A stretch of 64,000 bases of DNA from Paractinoplanes maris (GCF_023544465.1 NZ_JALPVL010000006.1:248001-312000), one strand, 5' to 3'. Counted from the stretch's first letter, positions 8,599 to 17,115 are shown. Program-made: numbers and translations. The notes: generated by a model not told the origin, from the letters alone.

Positions 8599-8859
8599 TT
8601 AGACGCACTCGAGGCGGACCTTGAGGCCGAAGTTCTTGTACTGCCAGCTTCCCGTGAAGGACATGCCCTTCTTGACGATGCAGTAGACAGCCATTCCGGC
8701 AAGCAGGGTCGCACCCAGAACGAGAATCACGGCAATAACGACGAGGAACCAGGCGTCGAACCGAACGAGTGCACGATCGATCTTGTTCTGAGCCATGGTG
8801 GTCACATAGCTGACCTCGGGAGAGTTCAGCAGCGGCTGTGACAGCGTGGCAATTGACAT
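8599..8859 (-). CDS. One-helix peptide precursor, copy 2
   Basis: 86 aa from the ATG at 8859 with AGGAGAA upstream. It is identical to copy 1 except Asn25 and Ile61, so it shares the polar N-terminal part, single helix at about 36-59 and the Cys60...Cys85 tail. It has its own promoter-like pair and palindrome. Copy 2 is the first gene of the cluster; copy 1, the ATPase, the permease, the two-helix protein and the M50 protease follow on the same strand. Doubling of dose is typical of secreted peptides and of stoichiometric partners. No modification enzyme (LanB, LanC, radical SAM) is nearby, so only simple processing such as a disulfide is expected. Confidence 0.8.
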   Translation of the reverse strand: MSIATLSQPLLNSPEVSYVTTMAQNKIDRALVRFDAWFLVVIAVILVLGATLLAGMAVYCIVKKGMSFTGSWQYKNFGLKVRLECV

Positions 8860-8885
8860 TTGTTCTCCTTGAACTAGAAAGATGC

Positions 8886-8897
8886 GGCCGATCGGCC
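8886..8897. promoter_or_regulatory. Leader palindrome, copy 2
   Basis: GGCCGATCGGCC is a perfect 12-bp palindrome between promoter and ribosome site of peptide copy 2, matching the near-palindrome of copy 1. A repressor site is possible; no regulator gene lies in the cluster itself. Confidence 0.4.
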
Positions 8898-8929
8898 AGA
8901 ATCGGAACGCTTTGGCTCCGATATCGATG

Positions 8930-8958
8930 AGCGTAGCGACGCCTTATGGGCTTGTCGA
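8930..8958 (-). promoter_or_regulatory. Promoter-like -35/-10 pair, peptide copy 2
   Basis: TCGACA (8953-8958) and TACGCT (8930-8935) on the minus strand with a 17-nt spacer, the same hexamers and spacing as in copy 1. This would be the first promoter of the peptide/ABC/M50 cluster. Confidence 0.5.
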
Positions 8959-9375
8959 CCCCGCTACTTACCTATATCGATCGGCAAACAACATTCTCGA
9001 TCCTGCTGCCTTCTCCATTGAGCCGATTTCAAGCGGGTTTGCAGCTCAGGGCGGGTGGAGATGTACACGGTGTTCTGGGCGCCGCCCACTTCCAGATAAG
9101 ACAGCTGTCGGCCGGCCGGCAGTTTCCTTGGTGCTGACGGCGCGCACCGGCAGGCTATTGCCCCTCATCAGAGCGCACTGTAGTCCGCGGACGGCCAGAG
9201 CAAAAAGGCCAATTCCGCCCGGATTTTGCACACACTATTGCGTTCCGGAATGGCGACCGAGATCTGCCGGGCCCATATGAACGCCGTTTCACCGCCGCAG
9301 CGAGAGAGCCGCTCCGCTCTCGACGAGAGCCCCGTTCACCGGCGCACCTGATCACTATCCGCCGCGCTCGCTACT

Positions 9376-9486
9376 TCACCGCTCGATGGTCACGGTGGCC
9401 GGCCGACACCAGCACAGAACTGGGAACGAGCCACTTCCCGTGAAGATGCAGCAGATGAAGGGGCGGCAGCTGTGGTGACAGGTCAC
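9376..9486 (-). CDS. Possible Cys-rich mini-protein (doubtful)
   Basis: A GTG at 9486 opens 36 codons ending at 9376. The product has six cysteines in three close pairs (TCHHSC, ICC, LCWC). It lies upstream of the twin peptide genes on the same strand. The ribosome site is weak, the frame extends upstream without a clear start, and no homologue comes to mind, so it may be noise. The rest of 9121-9689 holds no gene I can support. Confidence 0.2.
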   Translation of the reverse strand: MTCHHSCRPFICCIFTGSGSFPVLCWCRPATVTIER

Positions 9487-9689
9487 CGGACCTGTTCGAA
9501 TGCGGCCCGCCTCCGCGGCCCCAGATGCGGTACGCGGGTCAGCGCCGGCACCATCAACCGTTCTCGCGAGCCGCTTGTCCCGCCGGCGGGACACGCGAGA
9601 TCCCCGGTGACCTCACTGTTTCGTCGCGGTGGTCAGTCCCACCTGCGCGTATGAGGGGCGTGTATGCCGACCCGTATGTGACGGAACCT

Positions 9690-9767
9690 CTCTGGCTTCG
9701 TTCGCTCAGGTACCGCTCTGGCTTCGTTCACTCAGGTACCGCTCTGGCTTCGTTCACTCAGGTACCG
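9690..9767. repeat. Three tandem 26-bp direct repeats
   Basis: The unit CTCTGGCTTCGTTCACTCAG plus GTACCG occurs three times head to tail (9690-9715, 9716-9741, 9742-9767); only the first copy has one substitution. The last copy overlaps the stop codon and final codons of the efflux adaptor gene, so the array grew from the end of that gene into the spacer. With so few copies and no spacers it is a simple tandem repeat. Confidence 0.9.
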
Positions 9768-10914
9768 CGACTGTGAGCCCTTCCTGCAGATCGGGGCCGG
9801 AGACCTCGGTCCGCGCCGCGGTGAAAAGACCCACCTCCACCGGAACGACACGGCGGTCCGTTCCCGTGATCAGTTCCAGTCCATACCCGCCCTCAGCGAG
9901 CGCGAGCAGAGCGGAAACTGGCACGGTCAGTACGTTCTTGCGCTCCTTGGCCACATAGCTGACGTCGATCCGGCCGAGCTCCACGTCGCGGAGCGCCGCC
10001 TGGTCAGCAACATCAACGGTGATCGTCACCGTCTCGGCACTGGCCTCAGCGTCATCAGACGCGGCCGACTCGGCCTCCGGCTCGGTCGGCGTGGCCTGCA
10101 CCTTGCTGACCTTCCCCTTGGCGCTTCCACCGTCCGGGAGCGAGACCCGGACCCCTAAGCCTTTCTTCGCCCAGCTCGCCTTTTCCGCATTTGCCTCGAC
10201 GACGACACGCCGGCGCTGGCCGGTGTAGGTCAGCACGTCCCCGCCTGCGGGTGAGCCCGGCCGCGCCAGGTGGGCCGCCACCCGGATCGGGCTGTGCAGG
10301 TAGACGACGGCCCCGGGCACGATCGACCCGGATTCCAGCGTCCCCATCCACCTCTGCCAGCGCTTGACCGCCTCGGCGGTGCTCGCTGTGTACTCCTCAT
10401 CGACAGTGAACCCGCGGTACCCGAGCGCCCTGAGGTTCACCTCGAACTGTTCGACGTCGCGACCTTCGGTCCCCTCGGCCAGCGGCCGGTACATCGGTAT
10501 CTCGCCGTACAAGAGCACCACGGGCTGGTCGTCAACCCGGAGCAGCGCCTGTCCACGGCGGACAGGAGCTCCCACTGACGGCAGCCAAGTGACCATTCCC
10601 GATCCCGGCGCGGTCACCGGTGCCGGCGCTCCGTAATCCAGGCGTCCGGCCACCACCACCTTCTCGGTCAGGGTCTCCCGCAGGATCGGAGTCGTCGTAA
10701 CGGCCTTCGGCGTCGTGGCCGCCGGTTGCTTGTCGTTGAGACGCCACCAGGCCACCACGCCCGCGCCGCCAAGCACGAGGGCCACGAGCACCACAGCCAG
10801 CGCCTTCCTGGCCCGGCGAGGCCGGCGGACAGGTGCGAGGGTCTCCGACCACGAGTCCGGCGTCCTGGGGGACACAGCGGTGTCGGTCCCCTGAACAGTC
10901 TCGATTTTGTTCAT
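9754..10914 (-). CDS. Membrane-fusion-type efflux adaptor with peptidoglycan-binding domain
   Basis: 386 aa from the ATG at 10914 (GGAGGG six nt upstream). A cytoplasmic N terminus is followed by one helix at about 37-57, a lipoyl-like half (GRLDYGAPAPVTAP...GAPVRRGQALLRVDD), an inserted PG_binding_1 domain (EGRDVEQFEVNLRALGY...AVKRWQ) and a C-terminal beta-barrel part. This is the usual layout of actinobacterial adaptors that work with MacB-type ABC transporters, the PG domain anchoring the protein in the wall. The acidic stretch EPEAESAASDDAEASAE is a linker. The MacB-like permease and ATPase lie upstream on the same strand, with a regulator gene in between. Confidence 0.9.
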   Translation of the reverse strand: MNKIETVQGTDTAVSPRTPDSWSETLAPVRRPRRARKALAVVLVALVLGGAGVVAWWRLNDKQPAATTPKAVTTTPILRETLTEKVVVAGRLDYGAPAPVTAPGSGMVTWLPSVGAPVRRGQALLRVDDQPVVLLYGEIPMYRPLAEGTEGRDVEQFEVNLRALGYRGFTVDEEYTASTAEAVKRWQRWMGTLESGSIVPGAVVYLHSPIRVAAHLARPGSPAGGDVLTYTGQRRRVVVEANAEKASWAKKGLGVRVSLPDGGSAKGKVSKVQATPTEPEAESAASDDAEASAETVTITVDVADQAALRDVELGRIDVSYVAKERKNVLTVPVSALLALAEGGYGLELITGTDRRVVPVEVGLFTAARTEVSGPDLQEGLTVAVPE

Positions 10915-11038
10915 ACAGCCCTCCATGCCGCCGATCAAAACAGCGGACAACCCTCAGAGATACGCGCAGAAATGGTGACGGGCGCCCACCTTCACCGGTG
11001 GATCGCCCGTCACTTCTCACTTCGTCCGTAAATGCACT

Positions 11039-11503
11039 TCACGCCACGCGGCTCGCCATCGTCACCAAGCCGGCCTGCAAGCGAGAGTCCACATCGAGTT
11101 TGGCCAGAATGCGCCCGACGTGCGTTTTGACGGTGCGATCGGCAAGGTTCAACCGGCCCGCGATGGCGTGGTTTGACAAGCCGTCACCGATAAGGTTCAG
11201 CACTTCACGCTCTCGCGAGCTGAGCAGTGCCATCCGTTCTATCGGGTCTCGCCAGCGGGCATCAATTCTCGCCGCCCGGCTCTCGACTGACGTGGACGGA
11301 TTCCCTGCGGCGGCGGCCCAGGGGCGGCCCGCGAGAACCGCGGTATCGATGACCACTACGTCTGGCGTGTGAGCGAGGAGGCTGTCGTGCCCCAGTCGCA
11401 GGTCCTCGGCCTCGCCGATCACCGTCACTGCAGCAGAACTCAGAGCCGCTGCGATGCCTTTGCGAACAATCGCTCTCTCCGCGATTACCGCCGCCCGGAT
11501 CAT
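11039..11503 (-). CDS. LuxR-type regulator with a cut-down receiver domain
   Basis: 154 aa. The C-terminal half is a normal LuxR/NarL helix-turn-helix (LLSSREREVLNLIGDGLSN...TVKTHVGRILAKL). The N-terminal half looks like the first part of a receiver but reads VIAERAIVRKG where response regulators have the acidic pair (VxDD). After PDVVVIDTAVL it skips the helix 4 to strand 5 region. It keeps an Asp at the phosphoacceptor position, yet phosphorylation by a kinase is doubtful and no kinase gene is next to it. It sits between the MacB-like permease and the adaptor gene and probably controls them. Confidence 0.85.
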   Translation of the reverse strand: MIRAAVIAERAIVRKGIAAALSSAAVTVIGEAEDLRLGHDSLLAHTPDVVVIDTAVLAGRPWAAAAGNPSTSVESRAARIDARWRDPIERMALLSSREREVLNLIGDGLSNHAIAGRLNLADRTVKTHVGRILAKLDVDSRLQAGLVTMASRVA

Positions 11504-11762
11504 AGGGCGTCTGAATTAGCCGTGGAGGTAGGTGTCGAATCGCAGTCCGGCCCTGACGACCGGTCCACCAACGGTGGGCCAGATGCAGTATAAGTGCACA
11601 TTGAGTCATCCCCGCTGATCGTGAGAGCTCGACAATAATCGTATTAGCCGATTACTTCGTCAATCTTCGATATCGACCCTACAGGAACGATCGAACGTTT
11701 GGTGTCCCATACCGTGGGGCTCCACAGCGATACGGCGTCACGCCACCGGATGCGACACTCGA

Positions 11763-12953
11763 TCATGGAGCGGTCAATGCCTCCGTCGGAGAAAGACGCG
11801 AGGCCCGGACCGCCGGATAGAGGCCGGCGACGACGCCGACGAGCCCGGTGCCGGCGACAGCGCTCAGCAACGCCCACGTGGGCACGACCGGTGGCCAGTC
11901 CCGGCTGAAGGCGTACGCCACCGTCAGGAGCCACCCCAGGGCGGCACCGGCCGCACCACCGAACAGCGAAAGCAGAAGGGACTCGCTCAGGAACTGGATC
12001 CTGATGTGCCCACGGGTCGCGCCCATCGAGCGGCGGAGACCGATCTCGGCTCGGCGCTCGAGCACCCCTACCACCATCGTGTTGGCCACACCGATACCTC
12101 CGACGAGCAGGGCCACTGCTCCGATGCCGACCAGCAGCCCGGAGAACGCCTGATCGGTCGCACGCTGGGCGGCCAACGCGTCCGACGGCCGGGAGACGAG
12201 TACCTCGTTGGGCGCCGCGGGATTCGCCGTACCGGCCAGCACCGACCGAACCGCCTCGACCTGACTCTCCTCCGAGCGGCAGTACAAGGTCGTCGGATGG
12301 CCGTCGAATCCGATGTCACGAGCGGCGTCCCAGCCGATCAGCACCGCCGAGTCCAGTTCCGGGGCCAACGGCACCGGAGCGAGGATCCCCGTGACGCTGA
12401 ACCACCGCTGTCCCAGCCAGATCCGATTCCCGGCCCGTTCCAAGCCGAGTCGGCGGGCGGCGGCGCTCCCCAGCACGGCCGTCGGCAAACGTGCCGCCGC
12501 CGGGTTCAACCAGTCACCGGCATGGACCTGCCCGCCGACCGTGGCCGGAAGGTTCAGGTCAGCAGCCAGTACGGCGATGCCTCCGCTGAGCGCGGTCGGC
12601 ACACGGTCGGTGCGGTAGACCTTCGCCGTGACCGCCCCGGTCGCGGCCGCCGCCGTCACCGGGCCGATCCGCCGGACCATGGCGGTGGCTTTCATCGGAA
12701 GTTCGGCGCGCTTCCCCGTCAGGTTCTGGCCGGGGCCAACCGTTAACAGGTTCGTGCCGAGCAACTGCAGCGTACGGTCTATTTCGGCCCGGCTCGACGC
12801 AGAGACGCCCATGACGGCCACCATCGCGGCGATACCGAGCGCGACCCCGAGGGCGGACAGGAATGCTCGCAGCGGTCGGGCCCGCATGCCGGTCACGGCG
12901 ACGCGCGCCATGTCCGAGAGGCGCAGGCCGGCGGGCCGTAGCTGTACCGTCAT
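11763..12953 (-). CDS. MacB/FtsX-type ABC permease
   Basis: 396 aa. It has the four-helix MacB layout: a first helix near 28-50 (FLSALGVALGIAAMVAVMG), a large extracytoplasmic MacB_PCD domain, then the FtsX domain with three helices (LLVGIGAVALLVGGIGVANT, ESLLLSLFGGAAGAALGWLL and the last around 365-385) and the conserved ERRAEIGLRRSMGATRGHI and PAVRASRLSPTEAL motifs. Its start overlaps the ATPase stop by 4 nt (ATGA). With the ATPase and adaptor it forms a MacAB-like mechanotransmission exporter for a peptide, lipid or drug. Confidence 0.93.
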   Translation of the reverse strand: MTVQLRPAGLRLSDMARVAVTGMRARPLRAFLSALGVALGIAAMVAVMGVSASSRAEIDRTLQLLGTNLLTVGPGQNLTGKRAELPMKATAMVRRIGPVTAAAATGAVTAKVYRTDRVPTALSGGIAVLAADLNLPATVGGQVHAGDWLNPAAARLPTAVLGSAAARRLGLERAGNRIWLGQRWFSVTGILAPVPLAPELDSAVLIGWDAARDIGFDGHPTTLYCRSEESQVEAVRSVLAGTANPAAPNEVLVSRPSDALAAQRATDQAFSGLLVGIGAVALLVGGIGVANTMVVGVLERRAEIGLRRSMGATRGHIRIQFLSESLLLSLFGGAAGAALGWLLTVAYAFSRDWPPVVPTWALLSAVAGTGLVGVVAGLYPAVRASRLSPTEALTAP

Positions 12954-13636
12954 GCCGGCACTCCGGTGTCGATCCGTCCGTCCAGCATCGATATCTGCCG
13001 GGGAAGACTCTCCGCGATCTCGCGGTCGTGGGTGATCACCACCACCGTCGTACCCCCCTGATGCAACTCGCGAAGCAGATGCATGACCTGGGCCCCGGAG
13101 ACCGAGTCGAGATTTCCGGTCGGCTCGTCCGCCAGCAGCAATCTCGGGTTGCCGGCTACTGCCCGGGCGATGGCGACCCGTTGCCGTTCACCACCGGACA
13201 GCTCGTGCGGCCGGTGGTGAAGGCGATGACCAAGACCCACCCGGCGCAGTGCGATCCGGGCGCGTTCTTCCCGATCTCGGCGGGCCAGCCCCGAATAGAG
13301 CAGGCCGTCCGCCGCGTTGCGCAGGATCGGCACGTTCGGCGCAAGATGAAACTGCTGGAAGATGAATCCGATGGCGCTGGATCGCAACGCCGCCAAGCTC
13401 CGGTCGCTCAGGCGGGACACGTCATGGTTGGCGATCCGCACCGTTCCGGTCGACGGCCGGTCCAGCGTCCCGATCAGATGCAGCATCGTGGACTTGCCGG
13501 AGCCACTCGGCCCGACGATTGCCACGAACTCACCATGGTGGATGGTCAACGAGACGTCACGGAGCGCCGCGACGCCGCCGGCATAGACCTTCGAAACCCG
13601 GTCCATCTCCACGACGGATTCGGCGCTGTCGCGCAT
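12950..13636 (-). CDS. MacB/LolD-type ABC ATPase
   Basis: 228 aa from the ATG at 13636, chosen for its ribosome site CAGGAGAC; the frame is open upstream to 13795. Walker A GPSGSGKST, Q-loop FIFQQFHLAP, signature LSGGERQRVAIARA, Walker B LLLADEPTGNLD and VVVITHDREIAE are all intact and closely match the MacB/LolD class. It powers the permease encoded directly downstream (4-nt overlap). First gene of the exporter set on the minus strand. Confidence 0.95.
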   Translation of the reverse strand: MRDSAESVVEMDRVSKVYAGGVAALRDVSLTIHHGEFVAIVGPSGSGKSTMLHLIGTLDRPSTGTVRIANHDVSRLSDRSLAALRSSAIGFIFQQFHLAPNVPILRNAADGLLYSGLARRDREERARIALRRVGLGHRLHHRPHELSGGERQRVAIARAVAGNPRLLLADEPTGNLDSVSGAQVMHLLRELHQGGTTVVVITHDREIAESLPRQISMLDGRIDTGVPA

Positions 13637-13970
13637 GCGAGTCTCCTGCCCGTCGGTCACTGCCATCCAGCGTGCCGCTGAAGCGTATGGGCCCAGCCGG
13701 AACAACGCCACAATGGAGACGTGCCCAGCGGCAGTTTCGTGCGTCGTCGACACCGCGGACGCCCAGTAATCGTACTTTCGGCATAGTGATGCCATCCTCG
13801 GTAGTCATTTAGTACCGGGTTGTTGACGGGGCCCGAGCAGGCTTGAATATTGACGTGCAGTCACGCCGCCCGACCGCGCCGCGACCCGCGGCCAAAAGCG
13901 CACTGCGCGGGAATACGGCGACTCACGGCGGAGGCCGCACGCGTCACCGGGCGCTGACGAAGGAGCGATA
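13637..13970. other. Divergent intergenic region
   Basis: 334 bp between the exporter ATPase (minus) and the lipoprotein (plus). It must hold promoters for both directions; no repeat, operator or RNA was recognised. A ribosome site GAAGGAGCG sits at the plus end, just before the lipoprotein GTG. Confidence 0.5.
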
Positions 13971-14441
13971 GTGCGTAGGTTCACCATTGTATTGTTGTCC
14001 ACGGTGGCGCTGGTGCTCACCGGATGCGCGGCCGAAGACGCCGAGCCAGGTGTCGCCACGGCTGGTCGGCCGGCTTCCGCGGTGGCCTCTTCGGCCGGCG
14101 AGGCGAAAGGCGACCGGCAAAAGTTCGAGAAATGCATGTCCGAGTCCGGTGTGGACCGCAATAACGCCACTGAAGTCGACGACGCCGTCATCACGAAGGC
14201 GGCGGAGAAGTGCAATCAGTTCCTGCCCAACGGCGGTGAGCTGCCGAAATTGGACCCCCAGGACGTCGAAAAGATGCGGGGATTCTCGAAGTGCATGCGC
14301 GAGGCCGGATTCCCGGAGTTCCCCGATCCTGGACCGGACGGCAGCATTCCCGCCGACTACGCCCCGTCCCCGTCTGAACGAGAAAAGATGCGGCCGGCAT
14401 ACGAGACCTGCTCGAAAGAACTAACCGGCATCGCCAAATAG
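13971..14441 (+). CDS. Lipoprotein with a CMREAGFPEFPDP motif
   Basis: 156 aa from a GTG preceded by GAAGGAGCGATA. A lipoprotein signal peptide ends in LTGC (Cys19), so the protein is anchored to the outer face of the membrane. The mature part holds four further cysteines, paired around two similar motifs: KFEKCMSESGVD and GFSKCMREAGFPEFPDP. Small lipoproteins of this kind occur near MacAB-like exporters in actinobacteria (recollection, not checked), and here the exporter genes diverge from it. No enzymatic motif is seen. Confidence 0.85.
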   Translation: MRRFTIVLLSTVALVLTGCAAEDAEPGVATAGRPASAVASSAGEAKGDRQKFEKCMSESGVDRNNATEVDDAVITKAAEKCNQFLPNGGELPKLDPQDVEKMRGFSKCMREAGFPEFPDPGPDGSIPADYAPSPSEREKMRPAYETCSKELTGIAK

Positions 14442-14474
14442 GCGACCAGCCCGCACACGGCAGAAGGAGCGACA

Positions 14475-14894
14475 ATGCGCAAGGAAACACTGCAGGGCAT
14501 GGCGGTGGCAGCGGCCGCGATCGGCGCCGGCCTGGCGTTCGCCGCAACTCCGGCGAACGCTGCCACCACCGCCGACGTGTTGCCGATGCCCTGGCAGCTG
14601 TCGTGGGGTGGTGCCAAGGCCAGCGGCACGTTCAGCACGACCCAGGCGCCACTCGGTCTCGGCCGTACCTACACGCTCAAAGGCGTCGTCCGGACCGTGA
14701 CCGAACAGTGCCACTTCGTTCGGGCAACCGACACTCTGACCGGTAAGATTTACAACTCACCGGCCAGCTGCGGCTCAGCCGCGGCCACGTTCACCACCAC
14801 GGCGACCCAGTCCCGCGCCGCCGCGATCACCGTGAAGCTGTGCCGTGGCAACGTCACCGCCACCGCATGCAGCCCCGCCATCACGCTGAACTGA
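14475..14894 (+). CDS. Secreted protein of unknown function
   Basis: 139 aa with AGAAGGAGCGACA before the ATG. A Sec signal peptide (about residues 1-29, ending PANAATTA) precedes a beta-rich domain with four cysteines that could make two disulfides (CHF, SCGS, LCRG, ACSP). It lies 33 nt after the lipoprotein gene, so the two are probably co-transcribed. I recognise no family. Confidence 0.8.
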   Translation: MRKETLQGMAVAAAAIGAGLAFAATPANAATTADVLPMPWQLSWGGAKASGTFSTTQAPLGLGRTYTLKGVVRTVTEQCHFVRATDTLTGKIYNSPASCGSAAATFTTTATQSRAAAITVKLCRGNVTATACSPAITLN

Positions 14895-15029
14895 TCAGCT
14901 CTCACTGTCAGCGTCACTCGCGTATCCATATCGCCTGGTGAGTGACTCCACGCGCGTGCAGCCCGGCTCGGGCGTTCACGCGCTGAATGCGCATCGGTCG
15001 GCGGGTTGTGCTGAGCCCGCCCCGCCGAC

Positions 15030-15330
15030 CGTCGACAGCTGGTGCGGCATCTGGCCGGGCTGGTCGCCTTGCGCAGCGAGCTGAAAGCCTCCTTGCATGG
15101 TGTGCGGGCCAACAAGGCCCGCACCCACAGATGACGGTCCGTTCGGCCTCGACGGCCGGCAATGGTTGAGGACGGTGCTTCGCCAGTCCGGCGCACCTGA
15201 GCTCGTGGTCCGAGTTGACGCCCGAGCATCGTGAGCCGACACCGACATGCGGCGCGGGCCCATCACCGAACAAGGCTCGATGCCGGTGCGGTGCGCCGCG
15301 GTCGAACCAGCCCCACGGCGCCCGCCCTTC
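15030..15330 (+). pseudogene. IS110-family transposase remnant
   Basis: Two IS110-type pieces survive in different frames. RQLVRHLAGLVALRSELKAS (about 15033-15095) matches the end of the IS110 DEDD domain. After a gap, HLSSWSELTPEHRE followed by a one-base shift and SDTDMRRGPITEQGS matches the Transposase_20 domain. Stops and the frameshift make it inactive. The rest of 14895-15407 holds nothing I can assign. Confidence 0.6.
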
Positions 15331-15407
15331 AGACTCGTGCCTGCCACCGGGACCGGAGACGGGCTTGGACCCACCCATTCAAGATCGCGTGGGCGCTCAT
15401 TTCCGCA

Positions 15408-16094
15408 TCAGTGTTCTTCAAGGGCCTGCTCGCGATCGAAAGCCATCTCGGCCTGCCGGTCCAGGGATCCGACTATCCATTCCTGGAGCGTCACGCTGGA
15501 GTGCTCAGCGGCCTGGCGCCACCGCTCCAGCCGAATGTGATCTGCGGCCAGTCTGGGCAGGACAACCTTCTGCGATGCCTCTTGTTCGCCGTTCCGCGCC
15601 TCACGGATACTTTGGCGCAACCGGGTGCGCGACCAACCTTCGGCTTCCGCACGGCCGAGCCAGTAATCCTGTCGCTCATGTGGCATGGACGCGACCTCAG
15701 CATGATGTTGGAAGCTCAGGTTCGCTCGGCGCCGGTGGATCTCGATCTTCCGTGCCACCCAGGCGTAGTTGCGAATCGTCTGGTAGTCCAGACCGACCGC
15801 GTTGATACATTCCCGGTAACGATCTGCGTACCGGGTCTCGCCGTAATTGATCCAGTCACCTAAGCACCAGGAGGAGGACGAGGCGACTTCGGCTATCCGC
15901 CGACCGGCGTTCATCCACCGCTCCATAGTCAACCCCGGATCCATTTGGAGTCCCACTTGGGTGACCAATACCGCGCCTGAATCCCCTCGCTGGTTGCCCT
16001 TGGTTGCCAGCGCAAGAGGTGTTTCTGCCGAAACACCCATCTTGCTACCAGCGGAACCCTTCTCGGATCGCACCTCGGTCAGCCCTTCAGACAT
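15408..16094 (-). CDS. LmbU-family transcriptional regulator
   Basis: 228 aa from the ATG at 16094; in-frame starts further upstream cannot be excluded. The core matches the LmbU family, named for the lincomycin-cluster activator: LTMERWMNAGRRIAEV, SSSWCLGDWINYGETRYADR, GLDYQTIRNYAWVARKIE, RRANLSFQHHAEVASMP and YWLGRAEAEGWSRTRLRQSI. Such proteins bind DNA and switch on antibiotic biosynthesis or other genes. No biosynthetic cluster is adjacent here, so it is an orphan inside the accessory block. The C-terminal third is specific to this protein. Confidence 0.85.
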   Translation of the reverse strand: MSEGLTEVRSEKGSAGSKMGVSAETPLALATKGNQRGDSGAVLVTQVGLQMDPGLTMERWMNAGRRIAEVASSSSWCLGDWINYGETRYADRYRECINAVGLDYQTIRNYAWVARKIEIHRRRANLSFQHHAEVASMPHERQDYWLGRAEAEGWSRTRLRQSIREARNGEQEASQKVVLPRLAADHIRLERWRQAAEHSSVTLQEWIVGSLDRQAEMAFDREQALEEH

Positions 16095-17115
16095 GAGAAT
16101 CTCGCGTTTCACCTTGGCTTCTTCACACATGCCCGCAGCGGGCCCTCCTCGCGGACCGGACCAGCGCGACATATGGTGGAAGCGTCGAGTTGAAGCACAG
16201 AAAAGTAATCCGTTTGATGCTGTAGCTCAGCGCATCTCCGCCTTTCTGTCCCGCGATCCGCTCAGCCGAAGCGGATGTGCAGGAGCAGCCGGCGCTGACC
16301 ACGCTTGAGCGAGAAATTCCGCGGACACATGTCCGGCCGTCCATTCCAGTGCCGGGCGGCAACCGGGTGGGAGCATCCTCGGTTGCAATTCAGGCCGGCG
16401 GCACCGGGAATGGCCATTGACGCGTCTCACGGGCGAGCGCGGGCCCGGCCGTCCCCCCGGAGGAGGTGGCGCTGAGCGCCATGACATGGTCGCGCCGGGA
16501 AGCCGGGCCAGCGAACTGCCCGCGTAGCGACGCTTGCCCAACTCCCTCGTTGGAGACGCCCGGTGGTGCTCCGGCCACGACGAAGCGGCGGCGTTGACGC
16601 TGATCTGTGACGCAATGATGTAGGGCTTCAGGTACCGCGGCAGATGCCGGATCCAGCTCCTGGCGATGCCGGCTACGGACCTTTCTACAGCCCAATGTTC
16701 GGCTTTCCTCAAGCTCACCTCCCCCGAGGTGATCCACCAGAGCCAGGGGGCTCCGACTCCGGTGGACACCCGCGTCCGGCAGACGATCCGCCGGGATGCG
16801 GCACTACTGTGTTGGTCGATCACCCAGACTTCACTACAGTGACGTCCTGCCGGAGTATAGATTTACAGGTACCGATAGCAACAGGGGCTCGCGAAATGTT
16901 GACCGCCGCCGCCGGACCCGGGGCATCTTCGGTCAGCCCGGCAACGGCTTCTGCGACGACGGCGCGGTAGCCGTGGCCTGGCCCGACGCAGAGATCTGCC
17001 CGACGGCATCGACATCGTGGAGCGCTTGATCGGCACCAGGCTGTCGCATCGCTGACAGCGAGGGGCAACGCTCGATGAGCGGCTGCCTACCTGGTCTCAT
17101 CCCAAGGTCAACTGC
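16095..17115. other. Region without a recognised gene
   Basis: 1.0 kb between the LmbU regulator and the XRE regulator. Several open frames exist (the longest 16227-16823, minus) but their products look like translated high-GC noise and lack any motif. Decayed mobile DNA is likely, given the IS110 relic nearby, but I cannot identify it. Confidence 0.5.

Larger units (their letters stand above)
7955..9120. repeat. Tandem duplication of about 580 bp carrying a peptide gene and its promoter
   Basis: Two adjacent units, about 7955-8537 and 8538-9120, line up over their whole length with a period of 582 bp. Each includes the 86-aa peptide gene, the ribosome site, a palindrome in the 5' leader, a promoter-like pair and about 170 bp of upstream DNA. 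The coding parts are nearly identical; the upstream parts have more substitutions. Selection therefore appears to hold the peptide sequence. Confidence 0.85.

Noticed and set aside
9690..9767. Possible CRISPR array
   Set aside because: Only three head-to-tail units with no spacers between them; no cas gene nearby.
16227..16823. Minus-strand frame of 198 codons, considered as a transposase relic
   Set aside because: No recognisable transposase motif or terminal repeats.
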